From positions 124,001 through 188,000 of the forward strand of contig NZ_JBOCEG010000007.1 in NCBI RefSeq assembly GCF_050586465.1: a stretch of DNA of 64,000 nt, written 5' to 3'. Source of the stretch: CAJXYS01 sp913063035. Its GTDB lineage: Bacteria > Pseudomonadota > Alphaproteobacteria > Rhodobacterales > Rhodobacteraceae. The position numbers and the translations under genes are program-made. This document shows, piece after piece, positions 8,127 to 18,752 of the stretch (positions are counted from its first letter, which is position 1; every line of letters starts with the position of its first letter). The notes under the pieces are model-generated. The model did not search any database. It worked only from the letters and a program-made list of their open reading frames with translations, and was not told where the DNA came from.

Positions 8127-8210
8127 GCGGGAAAGGCCGGGCCCGGCGCGACGGTCTTCCGCCCCGCGCGGGGGCGGACGCGCCTCCGGCGCCGCCCCGG
8201 CCCGGAACCG

Positions 8211-8636
8211 TTACTGCTGCATCGACTGGATGTAGTAGACCAGCGCCAGGATGCGGCCCTGGACGATCGCGTCGGCGCTGACGCCGGGATGGACCGTCTT
8301 CGGCAGGGCGTCGGTCATGAAGAGATCCCCCCAGACCGGCATCTCGGAGGTGCCGTGCCCGCCGACCTCGCGCCGGCCGTCGATCGACTGGTAGACCTCG
8401 CTGAAAGGAAAGACGCCGTCATTGTCCTCGGACAGCACGCTCAGGTCGCCGGGCCGTTGTGCGAAGAAGTCGGCCACCGGGCCGTCGCCGGCCCCGGTCG
8501 CGCCGTGGCACACGGCACAATTGTTCATGAACAGGCTCTCGCCGTAGTCGTTGCCCTGGGCGCTGGCCGCGCCGGCTGCCGCTGCGACCGCGAATGCCGA
8601 TGCGAAGAGCGTGCGCGTCACTTTCCTTGTCATCAT
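8211..8636 (-). CDS. Periplasmic monoheme cytochrome c
   Basis: About 141 residues with a Sec signal peptide (FASAFAVAAAAGAASAQG). The heme c attachment site is CAVCH, about 35 residues into the mature protein, within NNCAVCHGATGAGDGPVADFF. SEMPVWGD near the C-terminus supplies a probable distal methionine ligand. This is the layout of a small class I cytochrome c that carries electrons between a periplasmic dehydrogenase and an oxidase. Two adjacent ATGs are possible; the first (8636) has AGAGGG at suitable distance. It lies alone on the minus strand behind an AT-rich promoter region. Its partner cannot be told from the neighbours. Confidence 0.82.
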   Translation of the reverse strand: MMTRKVTRTLFASAFAVAAAAGAASAQGNDYGESLFMNNCAVCHGATGAGDGPVADFFAQRPGDLSVLSEDNDGVFPFSEVYQSIDGRREVGGHGTSEMPVWGDLFMTDALPKTVHPGVSADAIVQGRILALVYYIQSMQQ

Positions 8637-8683
8637 GACAGTTCCCTCTATCCATTGTCCTGAAAACTGGCACGCATGATACA

Positions 8684-8697
8684 AATATGAACATATT
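8684..8697. promoter_or_regulatory. AT-rich palindrome upstream of the cytochrome c gene
   Basis: AATATG-AA-CATATT is an inverted repeat in an unusually AT-rich stretch about 50 bp upstream of the cytochrome start at 8636. It could be an operator or part of the promoter. It does not match the FNR/Dnr consensus TTGAT-N4-ATCAA. Confidence 0.35.
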
Positions 8698-8768
8698 ATA
8701 TCATATCAGCGCCCTTCTTCATAGGACGCATGAACTTTCGGACAGGATCGCAGGGGGCCGGGCCGACC

Positions 8769-9857
8769 CTAGCGGAACAGCACCATGGCGCTGGCATCCC
8801 AGGCCACGCGCGCCCGCGCGCCGCGCTCCAGCACGGCGCGCCCCGGCAGGTTCCGCATCGAGATGGTGACCGGCGCCGGCACCCCGTCGAGGCGGATGTC
8901 GTAATAGGTCATGTCGCCGTAATAGACGACTTCCTCGACGCTGCCCTCGGTGATCCGGCCGGACCGCGTCTCGCCGTCGATCAGAAGCGTCATGGTCTCC
9001 GGGCGGATTCCCACGGCCGCGCCGCGCCCGCCGCCCCCGCCGGGGCATTGCTCAGCGGAGAGGTCCACCGCGCCGAGCCCGGCGACGTCGACGGTCAGGC
9101 GGTCGCCGGTTTCGGCCGTGACCTCGGCCTCGATGAAGTTCATCACCCCGATGAATTCCGCCACGCGCCGCGAGACCGGCCGCCGGTAAAGGGCCTGCGG
9201 GCTGTCGAGCTGGGCGATCTGCCCGTCGAACATCACCGCGATCCGGTCGGACATGATCAGCGCCTCTTCTTGGTCATGGGTGACGAGGATGAAGGTGATG
9301 CCCACCTGCCGCTGCAGCTTGCGCAGCTCCACCTGCATCTGCTCGCGCAGTTTCTTGTCCAGCGCCGAGAGCGGCTCGTCGAGAAGCAGCACCTTGGGCT
9401 TCATGATGAGCGCGCGCGCCAGCGCCACCCGCTGGCGCTGCCCGCCCGAGAGCGCGTGGCTCGCCCGCGCCTCGTAACCGCCGAGGCCGACCATCTCCAG
9501 CGCCTCGCCCACCTGACGGGCCATCTCGGTCTTGGTCAGCCCCTTGCGCCGCAGGCCGAAACCCACGTTCTGGCCCACGCTGAGATGCGGGAAGATCGCG
9601 TAGGACTGGAACACCATGTTGGTCGGACGGCGGTTTGCCGGCACGCCCTCCATGTCGCGCCCGTCGATCCGGACCCGGCCGCCGGTCGGATCCTCGAAAC
9701 CGGCGATGGTGCGCAGCAGCGTGGTCTTGCCGCAGCCCGAAGGCCCGAGCAGCGAAAAGAACTCGCCGGCCGCGATATCGGCCGAGACCCCGGCGAGCGC
9801 CAGCACCTCGCCATAGTCCTTCTCGACGGTTTCCAACTCGATCAGCGGTGCGCTCAC
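8769..9857 (-). CDS. potA: ABC transporter ATPase, PotA type
   Basis: A 362-residue cytoplasmic ATPase that energises polyamine-type import. The Walker A motif GPSGCGKTT is at residues 38-46, the signature ALSGGQRQR and Walker B VLLLDEPLSALD follow, and a C-terminal TOBE-type regulatory domain of about 120 residues completes the PotA layout. The open frame extends much further upstream, but GTG at 9857 is preceded by GGAGGA at 7 nt and gives the expected N-terminus (VSAPLIELETVEKDYG). Its start overlaps the stop of the permease gene by 4 nt, so the transporter genes are translationally coupled. Confidence 0.9.
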   Translation of the reverse strand: MSAPLIELETVEKDYGEVLALAGVSADIAAGEFFSLLGPSGCGKTTLLRTIAGFEDPTGGRVRIDGRDMEGVPANRRPTNMVFQSYAIFPHLSVGQNVGFGLRRKGLTKTEMARQVGEALEMVGLGGYEARASHALSGGQRQRVALARALIMKPKVLLLDEPLSALDKKLREQMQVELRKLQRQVGITFILVTHDQEEALIMSDRIAVMFDGQIAQLDSPQALYRRPVSRRVAEFIGVMNFIEAEVTAETGDRLTVDVAGLGAVDLSAEQCPGGGGGRGAAVGIRPETMTLLIDGETRSGRITEGSVEEVVYYGDMTYYDIRLDGVPAPVTISMRNLPGRAVLERGARARVAWDASAMVLFR

Positions 9858-10663
9858 AGGAATCCTCCGGTGTCCTTGGCGCCGGTGCGGGCCACGCCGC
9901 GGCGCCGGAAATATTCGGCCGTGGTCAGCAGGATCAGCGAGGCGGCCAGCAGGATCGTGCCGAGCGCCATCACCACCGGGATCTTCTGCGGAAAGCGCAG
10001 CTGCGACCAGAGATAGACCGGCAGCGTCGGCTCGTTGCCGGTAAGGAAGAAGGCGATGATGAACTCGTCGAGCGAAATCGTGAAGGAGATCAGCAGCGAC
10101 GAGACGATCCCCGGCATCACCAGCGGCAGCGTGATCAGCCGGAAGGCCGACCACCGCGTCTCGCCCAGGTCGTAGGCGGCTTCCTCCAGCGACCGGTCCA
10201 TCGCCAGGAAGGCCGAGTTCAGGATCGCGATGGAAAACGGCGTGCAAAGCAGCACGTGGCCCAGGATCACCGTCCAGGCCGACAGCGCGATGCCCAGTTG
10301 CAGCAGCACCACCAGCAGCGCGACCGCGATGATGATCTCGGGCAGCACCAGCGGGATCATGATGAAGCCCATGATCCCGCGCTTGGCCGGGAAGTCGTAG
10401 CGCGAGGACGCGCGCGCGGCGAAGACGCCGAAACAGGTCGCCAGGATCGCCGTCGAGACCGCGATATAGAGGCTGTTGATCACCGAGTCGTGCAGCGCCT
10501 CGATGGTGGCGAGCTGCGCGAACCATTCCGTCGTGAACCCCGAGAGCGGGAAGGCGATGATCGTCGCGTCGTTGAACGCGAAGAGCGGCAGCAGCACCAC
10601 CGGCGCGTAGAGGAACACCAGGTAGGCGACCGCATAGATCCCGAGCCAGCCCGACCGTTTCAT
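9854..10663 (-). CDS. potC: ABC transporter permease, PotC type
   Basis: A 269-residue inner-membrane permease with about six helices. The EAA loop that contacts the ATPase is visible as EEAAYDLGETRWSAFRLITLPLVMPGI (about 175-201). The N-terminal FNDATIIAFPLSGFTTEWFAQL resembles PotC proteins of polyamine importers. It overlaps the ATPase gene by 4 nt at its 3' end and the PotB-type permease gene by 4 nt at its 5' end, so all three are produced together from one leftward transcript. Substrate specificity lies with the binding protein, probably the one at 6501-7550. Confidence 0.9.
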   Translation of the reverse strand: MKRSGWLGIYAVAYLVFLYAPVVLLPLFAFNDATIIAFPLSGFTTEWFAQLATIEALHDSVINSLYIAVSTAILATCFGVFAARASSRYDFPAKRGIMGFIMIPLVLPEIIIAVALLVVLLQLGIALSAWTVILGHVLLCTPFSIAILNSAFLAMDRSLEEAAYDLGETRWSAFRLITLPLVMPGIVSSLLISFTISLDEFIIAFFLTGNEPTLPVYLWSQLRFPQKIPVVMALGTILLAASLILLTTAEYFRRRGVARTGAKDTGGFL

Positions 10664-11550
10664 TGGCGCACCTTCAGGAAACGGCGGTTGAGCCAGAGGA
10701 AGAGGATCGAGATCGCCCCCACGATCAGCATCGCCGACAGCGCCAGCGTCGCACCCAGCGGCGCGTTGTTCAGTTTCATGAACTGGACCTGGATCATGTT
10801 GGCGATCATCAGGCCGTTGGGGCCGCCGACGAGACGCGGCGTGACGTAATCGCCGATGGTCGGGATGAAGACGATCAGCACCGCGGCGACCACGCCCGGC
10901 ATGGCCAGCGGCAGGGTCACCCGCAGGAAGGTCGTGACCGTTGTCTCGCCAAGGTCGCGGCTGGCCTCGAGCAGGGATCGGTCGATCTTCTCGAGCGCCA
11001 CGAAGATCGGCAGGATCGCGAAGGGCGCCCAGGCATGGGCCAGCGTGATCACCACCGCGTTGGCATTGTAAAGGATGAAGGTCAGCGGCTCGTCGATGAT
11101 GCCGAGCCCCAGAAGCCCCGAGTTCAGCACGCCGTTATAGCCGAGGATCACCTTCCACAGGAACACGCGGATCAGGTAGCTCGTCCAGAACGGGATGGTG
11201 ATCAGGAAGATCCAGAGCGCCTTGCGCTCGGGGGCGACGTGGAAGGACACGAAATAGGCGATGGGAAAGGCCAGGATCACCGTGACCATGGTCACCGCGC
11301 CCGAGATCGCCAGCGAGCGCAGCATCAGTTCGCGGAAAAGCGGCTCGGTCCAGGCCTCTCGGTAATTCTCCAGCGTGAAGCTGCGATCGATGGTCAGGTA
11401 GTCCTGGCTCCAGAAGCTGAAGGCGACGATGGTGGCAAGCGGCGCGGCCAGCAGAAGCAGCGCATAGAGCAGGGTCGGGCTGACAAGCAGGAGTCCCTGC
11501 GCCCCTTCCGACCGTCTCCAGCGCCTCAGGCGCGCCGCCAGTGTCGCCAT
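10660..11550 (-). CDS. potB: ABC transporter permease, PotB type
   Basis: A 296-residue inner-membrane permease, first gene of the three-gene transporter operon. It has about six membrane helices and an EAA loop (LEASRDLGETTVTTFLRVTLPLAMPGV). SFWSQDYLTIDRSFTLENYREAW after the first helix is typical of PotB-like subunits. An arginine-rich cytoplasmic N-terminus (LAARLRRWRRSEG) precedes the first helix. The start overlaps nothing; 99 nt separate it from the aldehyde dehydrogenase stop upstream on the same strand, so the transporter may be read through from the catabolic genes or from a promoter in that gap. Confidence 0.9.
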   Translation of the reverse strand: MATLAARLRRWRRSEGAQGLLLVSPTLLYALLLLAAPLATIVAFSFWSQDYLTIDRSFTLENYREAWTEPLFRELMLRSLAISGAVTMVTVILAFPIAYFVSFHVAPERKALWIFLITIPFWTSYLIRVFLWKVILGYNGVLNSGLLGLGIIDEPLTFILYNANAVVITLAHAWAPFAILPIFVALEKIDRSLLEASRDLGETTVTTFLRVTLPLAMPGVVAAVLIVFIPTIGDYVTPRLVGGPNGLMIANMIQVQFMKLNNAPLGATLALSAMLIVGAISILFLWLNRRFLKVRQ

Positions 11551-11649
11551 GCTATCCCCTGCCCTTGGACGGGTTCCGCCCCGGCGCGGCCCGTCCGGTC
11601 GAGAGTAGCGATATCCGCGCCACGCTCAAGAACCTGAATGCACGGGCGC

Positions 11650-13101
<1,452 letters not shown>

Positions 13102-13189
13102 CGTTCCCGAACTCCCGGAAGAAAACTGCGGCACGGCCGGAACGGCCCGTTCTTGTCGACCCGTCCCGGACCAGATCGGCCCGTGACTG

Positions 13190-14179
13190 TCAAGCCGGGC
13201 CGCGGATCGTGCCCCGCGCCCGCGCATTATAGGCCCAGAGGCAGGTCAGCTCGACCGCCACATGGGCCCCGGCGATCGCGGTCGCGCCCGTTGTGTCGAA
13301 GGGCGGCGAGACCTCGACCACGTCGCCGCCCACCATGTTGATGCCGGCGATGTCACGCAGGAGGATCGCCGCCTGCGCGCTGGTCAGCCCGCCCCAGACC
13401 GGTGTGCCGGTCCCGGGCGCGTAGGCCGGGTCCAGCGCGTCGATATCGAAGCTGAGATAGACCGGAGCGTCGCCCAGCAACTCCTTGATTTTCTTCGCTG
13501 TCCGGGCCGGTCCGGTTTCGTGCACCTCGCGCGCGTCGACGATGTTGATCCCCATCGTGTCGGGATTGGTCGTGCGGATGCCGACCTGCACCGAGCGTCC
13601 AGGGTCGATCACGCCGGTTTTCACCGCCTTGTAGAACATCGTGCCATGGTCGATACGCGCCATGTCGTCATCGGCCCAGGTGTCCGAATGCGCGTCGAAC
13701 TGCAACAGCGCCAGCGGCCCGAACTTTTCGGCGTAAGCCTCTAGGATCGGGTAGGAAATAGAGTGATCTCCCCCCAGCGTCACCGTGGCCGCGCCGGCGT
13801 CCAGGATGCCGCGGATATGCGCGGTCAGCGCCGCCGGGAAGCCCGGCACGTCGGCATAGTCGAAGGCCATGTCGCCGTAATCGGCGATCGCGATGTCCTC
13901 CATGGGATCGACGTCCCAGCCATAGGGCGGATCGAAGGCCTGCAGCGCCGAGGCCTCGCGGATCGCGCGCGGCCCGAGCCGGGTGCCGGGGCGGTTCGTC
14001 ACCGCCTGGTCGAAGGGCACGCCGGTTATGGCGAGATCCACGCCGTCGAGATCCTTGGAATAGCGGCGCCGAAGGAAACTCGTCGCGCCGCCGAAGGTGT
14101 TTTCCATCGCCGCGCCGCGATAGCCCTTGCGGGTCAGCGCGGTATCGACCTGGGTCTTGGCGTCGGACAGGCTCATCAC
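13190..14179 (-). CDS. speB: Agmatinase / guanidinobutyrase family ureohydrolase
   Basis: A 329-residue manganese hydrolase that splits a guanidino compound into urea and an amine. The binuclear metal site is visible: H139 in GGDHS, D162, H164 and D166 in FDAHSDTW, and D245/D247 in SFDIDALDPAYAPG. Family members act on agmatine, guanidinobutyrate or guanidinopropionate, and sequence alone does not separate them. Its start overlaps the aminotransferase stop by 4 nt, so these are coupled. Together with the aldehyde dehydrogenase and the polyamine-type importer it forms a plausible route from agmatine or putrescine-type amines to carboxylic acids. A second ATG (14176) is possible. Confidence 0.87.
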   Translation of the reverse strand: MMSLSDAKTQVDTALTRKGYRGAAMENTFGGATSFLRRRYSKDLDGVDLAITGVPFDQAVTNRPGTRLGPRAIREASALQAFDPPYGWDVDPMEDIAIADYGDMAFDYADVPGFPAALTAHIRGILDAGAATVTLGGDHSISYPILEAYAEKFGPLALLQFDAHSDTWADDDMARIDHGTMFYKAVKTGVIDPGRSVQVGIRTTNPDTMGINIVDAREVHETGPARTAKKIKELLGDAPVYLSFDIDALDPAYAPGTGTPVWGGLTSAQAAILLRDIAGINMVGGDVVEVSPPFDTTGATAIAGAHVAVELTCLWAYNARARGTIRGPA

Positions 14180-15576
14180 CCGATCTCCACGCCGTCGCGC
14201 ACGAGGTCGTCGGCAACCTGCCGGATGGCTCGCCCGAGCGTCTCGGCCACGAAATCCACCTCGTCCCGGGTGATGACGAGCGGTGGCGACATCACGTTGA
14301 GATGTCCCATCGGCCGCACCAGGAGCCCCATCGCCTCGCAGCTGTCCGCGATCCGCCGGCCGATATCGATCTCGTCGGGCAGAAGGCGTTTCGTCGCCTT
14401 GTCGGCAACATTCTCGACGCAGACCATCAGCTTGGCGCCCCGGACCTCGCCAACCAGCGGCAGCGTCTCCAGCCCCGATAGCCGCTCCATGAAATAGTCC
14501 CCGATTTCAGAAGCATGGGCAACGAGGTTCTCGCGTTCCATGATCTCGATATTCTTCAGCGCCGCGGCGCAGGCGACCGGGTGGCCGGAATAGGTAAAGC
14601 CGCTCGTGTACCAGCGGTCGCCCTCCATCGCCTGCTGGATGCGGTCGGAATAGATCATCGCGCCGATCGGCACGTAGCCCGAGGACAGCCCCTTGGCGGT
14701 GCAGATGATGTCGGGCTGCACGCCGAAGGCGTCGCGGCTGGCGAACCAGTGGCCGATCCGGCCCCAGGCCGTGACCACCTCGTCGGCGACGAACAGGATG
14801 TCATGGTGGCGGCAGACCTCCCACATGCGCCGGAGATATCCCTCGGGCGGCACGATCACCCCGCCCGAGGCCTGGATCGGCTCGGCGAAGAAGGCGCCGA
14901 CGCGTTCCGGGCCGATCTCGGCGATCTTTGCCTCGAACTCGGCCACGAGCCAGTCGCAGAAGGCGGCGGCATCCATGCCGTCCGGCGCACGGTAGGGGTT
15001 CGGGACCGAAAGGTGATGGATGTCGTCGGTCTTGTAGCGGAACTCCGGCACGTGGTCGCCGGGGCGCTTGCCGATCGACATCGCCGCGTAGGTAGAGCCG
15101 TGATAGGAATGATCCCGCGCGATCACGTGGGTCTTTTCCGGCCGGCCCATGCAGCTCTGGTAGAACTGGACCATGCGATAGGCGCTGTCGATCGCGGTCG
15201 AGCCGCCGGTGGTGAAATGGACATGGTTCAGGTCGCCCGGCGCCAGTTCGGCAAGCCGTGCCGCCAGCCGCGCGGAGGGATCGTTCGTCATGTCGGTGAA
15301 GGTGTTGGAAAAGGCGAGCCGCTCGGCCTGGGCGCCGATGGCCTCGGCCATCTCGCGCCGTCCGAGCCCGATATTGGTGCACCAGAGCCCGCCCACGGCA
15401 TCGAGATACGCGCCGCCATTGGCATCCCAGAGGCGGCAGCCCTCCCCGCGAATGATGACCAGCGCGCCCTCCTCGCGGAAGCTGTCGAAATGGGTCCAGG
15501 GATGCAGCGCATGGGCGCGGTCCATCTCCCAGAGGTCTTTCGCGGCATCGTTCGGGCGGGCGGTATCGGGTGACAT
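14176..15576 (-). CDS. Class III (omega) aminotransferase, putrescine/polyamine type
   Basis: A 466-residue PLP enzyme. The Schiff-base lysine is K295 in IICTAKGLSSGYVP, the phosphate-binding loop is TTGGSTAID (122-130), and FVADEVVTAWGR (262-273) carries the pyridine-contacting aspartate. The N-terminus with ALHPWTHFDSF and LWCTNIGLG resembles SpuC-like putrescine or omega-amino-acid:pyruvate aminotransferases. Such enzymes convert a terminal amine to an aldehyde, which the downstream aldehyde dehydrogenase could oxidise. It is the first gene of the leftward catabolic operon, divergent from the FAD oxidoreductase across 130 nt. Confidence 0.87.
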   Translation of the reverse strand: MSPDTARPNDAAKDLWEMDRAHALHPWTHFDSFREEGALVIIRGEGCRLWDANGGAYLDAVGGLWCTNIGLGRREMAEAIGAQAERLAFSNTFTDMTNDPSARLAARLAELAPGDLNHVHFTTGGSTAIDSAYRMVQFYQSCMGRPEKTHVIARDHSYHGSTYAAMSIGKRPGDHVPEFRYKTDDIHHLSVPNPYRAPDGMDAAAFCDWLVAEFEAKIAEIGPERVGAFFAEPIQASGGVIVPPEGYLRRMWEVCRHHDILFVADEVVTAWGRIGHWFASRDAFGVQPDIICTAKGLSSGYVPIGAMIYSDRIQQAMEGDRWYTSGFTYSGHPVACAAALKNIEIMERENLVAHASEIGDYFMERLSGLETLPLVGEVRGAKLMVCVENVADKATKRLLPDEIDIGRRIADSCEAMGLLVRPMGHLNVMSPPLVITRDEVDFVAETLGRAIRQVADDLVRDGVEIG

Positions 15577-15706
15577 GCAGGCTCCTTTGCGAGGCCCCGG
15601 CGGGGCGGTCGCGGCCAGCTTAACGCAGCGATCCGGCGTGGCCAGTGGTTTCTTGCCGGCCAGCCATTGCCCGCCTAGGCTGCGCCTGCCTGCCCTGGAG
15701 ACACGC

Positions 15707-17050
15707 GTGAAACGCCTCTACGAAGCCCCTGCCTACGACACCGCGCGCTGGCCCGACAGCTGGTGGCGCGCGAGCGTGGCGGCGATCCCGGACCATGCGC
15801 CGCTGTCCGGCGCGGCCGAGACCGAGGTGGCGATCATCGGCGCGGGGGTCACCGGGCTCAACGCGGCGCTGGAACTGGCCGAACGCTTCGGCACGGCCGC
15901 CACCGTGCTCGACGCCGGCCAGCCCGGCTGGGGCGCGTCGGGCCGGAACGGCGGCTTCGCCTGCCTTGGCGGCGCCAAGATCGACGACGCGACCATCCTG
16001 GCGCGCCACGGCGCCGAGGTTCTGCGCGCATTCCACGCCTTCCGCATGGCCGGGATCGACCGCGTCGCCGACAATCTCGACCGATACCGGATCGACGCCG
16101 ACCGCCAGCCGACCGGCGAGATCGCCCTCGCCCACCGCCCCGCCGCGATGGCGGAACTGGACCGCGAGGCCGCGCTGCTCTCGGACGTGCTCGGGCTCGA
16201 GACCGAGCGCCTCGCGCCCGAATCCCTGGCGGAGCGGGGGCTCGGCCCCTCGGTCTTTCATGGCGGGATCCGGATCGGCTGCGGCTTCGGCCTGCATCCG
16301 CTGAAATACGTGCTCGGGCTGGCCGGGGCGGCGATCGCGACGGGCGTGAAGCTCCACGGGCAGAGCCCGGTGACCGCGATCCGCCCCGCGGGAAACCGCT
16401 GGCGGCTCGAGACACCGCAGGGCAGCCTGACGGCCGACCGGGTGATCCTGGCGACCAATGGCTACACCGCCGAGGATATCCCCCCGGCGCTGGCCGGGCG
16501 GGTCCTGCCGGCCTTCTCCTCGATCCTCGTGACCCGCCCCCTGACCACGGCCGAGCGCAGCGCGGCGGGCTGGCAGAGCCCGCTGATCGCGTTCGACAGC
16601 CGCACGCTGCTTCATTACTTCCGGTTGCTGCCGGATGGCCGGTTCCTCTTCGGCATGCGGGGCGGGCTTTCGGCGCGGACCGGCGCGCAGGCGGCGATCC
16701 GGCGCATGGCGCGACGCCATCTCGAGGCCCTGTTCCCGGCCTGGGCGCATGTCGAGACCCCGTATTTCTGGTCGGGCCTGATCGCGCTGACCTGGCGGCT
16801 GACGCCCAGTATCGCGGCGCTGCCGGGCCGGCCCGGGCTGTTCGCGGCGCTTGGCTATCATGGCAATGGCGTGGCCGCGGGCAGCGAGGCCGGGCGCCGC
16901 GTGGCGCGCTGCGCCATGGGCGCCGAGGCGGCGATCCCCGCCCTGCTGGCGCGGCCGCCGGCGCGCTTTCCGCTGGCGCCGCTGCGCCGGGCGGGGCTGG
17001 GCGCGGCCTATCTGCGCTACCGTCTCGCGGACGGGCCGGTTTCCGCGTGA
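15707..17050 (+). CDS. FAD-dependent amine/amino-acid oxidoreductase (DAO family)
   Basis: A 447-residue flavoenzyme. The N-terminal FAD-binding GxGxxG is AIIGAGVTGLNAALELAERF (about residues 42-61), and the second conserved motif GASGRNGGFACLGG follows, as in PuuB- and OrdL-type oxidases that deaminate glutamylputrescine or small amines. A C-terminal GYHGNGVAAGSEAGR closes the FAD site. The frame is open far upstream into the divergent gene, but GTG at 15707 has GGAG 6 nt upstream and fits the family N-terminus (VKRLYEAPAYDTARWPDSWW). It is divergent from the polyamine catabolic operon, so an amine substrate is likely but unproven. Confidence 0.83.
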   Translation: MKRLYEAPAYDTARWPDSWWRASVAAIPDHAPLSGAAETEVAIIGAGVTGLNAALELAERFGTAATVLDAGQPGWGASGRNGGFACLGGAKIDDATILARHGAEVLRAFHAFRMAGIDRVADNLDRYRIDADRQPTGEIALAHRPAAMAELDREAALLSDVLGLETERLAPESLAERGLGPSVFHGGIRIGCGFGLHPLKYVLGLAGAAIATGVKLHGQSPVTAIRPAGNRWRLETPQGSLTADRVILATNGYTAEDIPPALAGRVLPAFSSILVTRPLTTAERSAAGWQSPLIAFDSRTLLHYFRLLPDGRFLFGMRGGLSARTGAQAAIRRMARRHLEALFPAWAHVETPYFWSGLIALTWRLTPSIAALPGRPGLFAALGYHGNGVAAGSEAGRRVARCAMGAEAAIPALLARPPARFPLAPLRRAGLGAAYLRYRLADGPVSA

Positions 17051-17114
17051 CCTCGGCGCGCTTGCGCCTATGTCCGGGACAGGGCACAAGGCCCGCACAG
17101 AGGAGAGACCGCCG

Positions 17115-17627
17115 ATGACCATGCCTGCAAACGCGCTTCGCGAGGATTTCCTCGCCGGCATGAGCCGCGCCGCCGCGACCGTCAGCGTCGTGACGACCGA
17201 CGGCCCGGCCGGGCGCTACGGCGTGACGGTGTCGGCGATGACCTCGGTCTCGGCCGAGGGCACGGCGCCGACCATGCTGGTCTGCGTCCATCACCAGAGC
17301 GAGACCGCCGCGGCGATCCTCGGGAACGGCTGCTTCTGCATCAACGTGCTGCGCGAGGACCAGGCCGCGATATCGGACGTCTTCGCCCGCCGCGTGCCCG
17401 CGCCCGGCGGCGACAAGTTCAACGTGGCGCCCTTCGTCGCCATGCACAGCGGCGCGCCGCGGCTGGCCGACCCGCTGGTGGCCTTCGACTGCCGGCTCGT
17501 CTCGGGCGAACGGGTGGGCACGCATCACCTCTTCATCGGCGAGGTGGCGGGCGTGCATATCGGCGAGGGCCGCCCGCTGCTCTATGGCAACCGCGCCTAT
17601 CTGAAGCCCGAACCGCACGAGGGCTGA
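17115..17627 (+). CDS. Flavin reductase domain protein
   Basis: A 170-residue cytosolic flavin:NAD(P)H reductase of the HpaC/DIM6 split-barrel family, which supplies reduced FMN or FAD to a monooxygenase or reduces flavins directly. The family string VTVSAMTSVSAEG, with the conserved S-x-T region that binds the flavin phosphate, is at about residues 38-50; INVLREDQ follows at about 76-83, and GDKFN near 100. ATG at 17115 has GGAGAG at 8 nt. It follows the FAD oxidoreductase by 64 nt on the same strand. No monooxygenase partner is visible in the window. Confidence 0.8.
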   Translation: MTMPANALREDFLAGMSRAAATVSVVTTDGPAGRYGVTVSAMTSVSAEGTAPTMLVCVHHQSETAAAILGNGCFCINVLREDQAAISDVFARRVPAPGGDKFNVAPFVAMHSGAPRLADPLVAFDCRLVSGERVGTHHLFIGEVAGVHIGEGRPLLYGNRAYLKPEPHEG

Positions 17628-17857
17628 GGCCGCACGAAGGCCGCGCGGTATACACTTGATCGCAAACGAGAAAGGGCGCAGCCATCGGCTCATCCGTTTC
17701 GTATGCGACAGCGTTGAAGAACAAGACCTGTTGCGCGACGGGCGCTCGGCAAACATGCCGTCCTTGACCGGTTGCACCCATTGGGACAGGCGAAAGATAC
17801 CGATAATCCGAGACTTTCCGCTCGGAGCTGGCACCCACATTCTCGAAGTGCGAGCCC
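17628..17857. other. Gene-poor stretch at the left edge of a possible island
   Basis: About 230 nt after the flavin reductase gene hold no convincing gene. The sequence is visibly less GC-rich than its surroundings. It contains the left copy of a 14-bp direct repeat (17671-17684). A plus-strand frame from 17656 (IANEKGRSHRLIRFVCDSVEEQ at its start) runs into the antisense of the next gene and has no recognised family. Confidence 0.5.
17671..17684. repeat. Direct repeat, left copy (14 bp)
   Basis: AAAGGGCGCAGCCA occurs here and again, in the same orientation, at 19088-19101, where it forms one arm of the bioY terminator. Here the second arm of that hairpin is missing. Confidence 0.6.
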
Positions 17858-18649
17858 CTATCGCGCGAGTTCTACACTGGCCCGCGTCGGGCCGCGCCGC
17901 ACATTGTCGTAAATTGCGACCTGCCGCGGGACCGGGCCACCGGTCGCGGACATGTAGCGCGAGACGAAAGAGCGATAAACGCCGAACCGGAAGTCGACAC
18001 GGTCGCGCATGTTATAGCTTACCCGGCCCCGGTGCGACGCTACCCTCCGACCGTTCACGTAGAAATCAAGAAAGCCGTCGGCGCCGCTGCTCCAGTTGGA
18101 ATGCACCAGGAAATCCACCCACCGACCGCGAGCTGCTGGAAGCGCCATGAACGGCTGATCTATCATGTAGACCGTCTCGCCCGAAGCCGTGCACAGCTTA
18201 TTATAAAAGAAAAGCCGGTTGTTTTCGATTCCCACGCCCGCCACCTCGCAGCCCTGGGGCTCCTGCTTGAACTGCCCGAGCGTCGTATTGGTCGGACGAA
18301 TATAGGGAAAGTCGCCTGCAAGTCTTACAGACCACGCATACCAGTGCGAATTGCCAGGACGTGTGCCGCGTCGATCCTGCCGCTCGACACGCTCTCTATC
18401 CTCCCGGCAATCCTCCCGCCCGCAATCACCCGGGCGAACGTCGAACATCATGGCCCTCCTGCCCTCGCGGATCAGCGCTGGCGGGCCCGATATGGTCTTG
18501 AAACCATGCGGGGTGCGCGCGGAACGCGGATGATCCGCGAAACGGCCATAAGTCCCCGCGTCATCCGGGGGCGGTGACTGCGCTGCTGCGTCAGCCGCGC
18601 ATATTGCGAGGCCCACCGAAACAAGGATACCACGGACGAAATATACCAT
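17858..18649 (-). CDS. Secreted polysaccharide lyase, heparin-lyase-I-like
   Basis: About 263 residues with a signal peptide (MVYFVRGILVSVGLAICAADAAA). The remainder resembles the heparin lyase I / alginate-lyase-like jelly-roll family: HWYAWSVRLAGDFPYI, later FLVHSNWSSGADGFLDFYVNGRRV, and near the end FGVYRSFVSRYM with VAIYDNVRRG. Such enzymes cleave uronate-containing polysaccharides by beta-elimination; the substrate is unknown. The start at 18649 has GGAG 7 nt upstream, better than a longer frame from 18676. Base composition is lower in GC than neighbouring genes, and it sits alone between two copies of a 14-bp repeat, suggesting acquisition by transfer. Confidence 0.72.
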   Translation of the reverse strand: MVYFVRGILVSVGLAICAADAAAQSPPPDDAGTYGRFADHPRSARTPHGFKTISGPPALIREGRRAMMFDVRPGDCGREDCREDRERVERQDRRGTRPGNSHWYAWSVRLAGDFPYIRPTNTTLGQFKQEPQGCEVAGVGIENNRLFFYNKLCTASGETVYMIDQPFMALPAARGRWVDFLVHSNWSSGADGFLDFYVNGRRVASHRGRVSYNMRDRVDFRFGVYRSFVSRYMSATGGPVPRQVAIYDNVRRGPTRASVELAR

Positions 18650-18752
18650 TACTGAACTCCCTGTTGCCGGAAGCATAGCAAACGCGAATTGGCAGATGTC
18701 AAAAAATGTGGGCAGCCCACCGCTTCAGGACCCGCTGACGGTCTTTCCGACA

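Noticed and set aside
17656..18150. Plus-strand frame in the gap after the flavin reductase as a transposase remnant
   Set aside because: No transposase motif could be seen and it runs antisense through the lyase gene, so it is not called.
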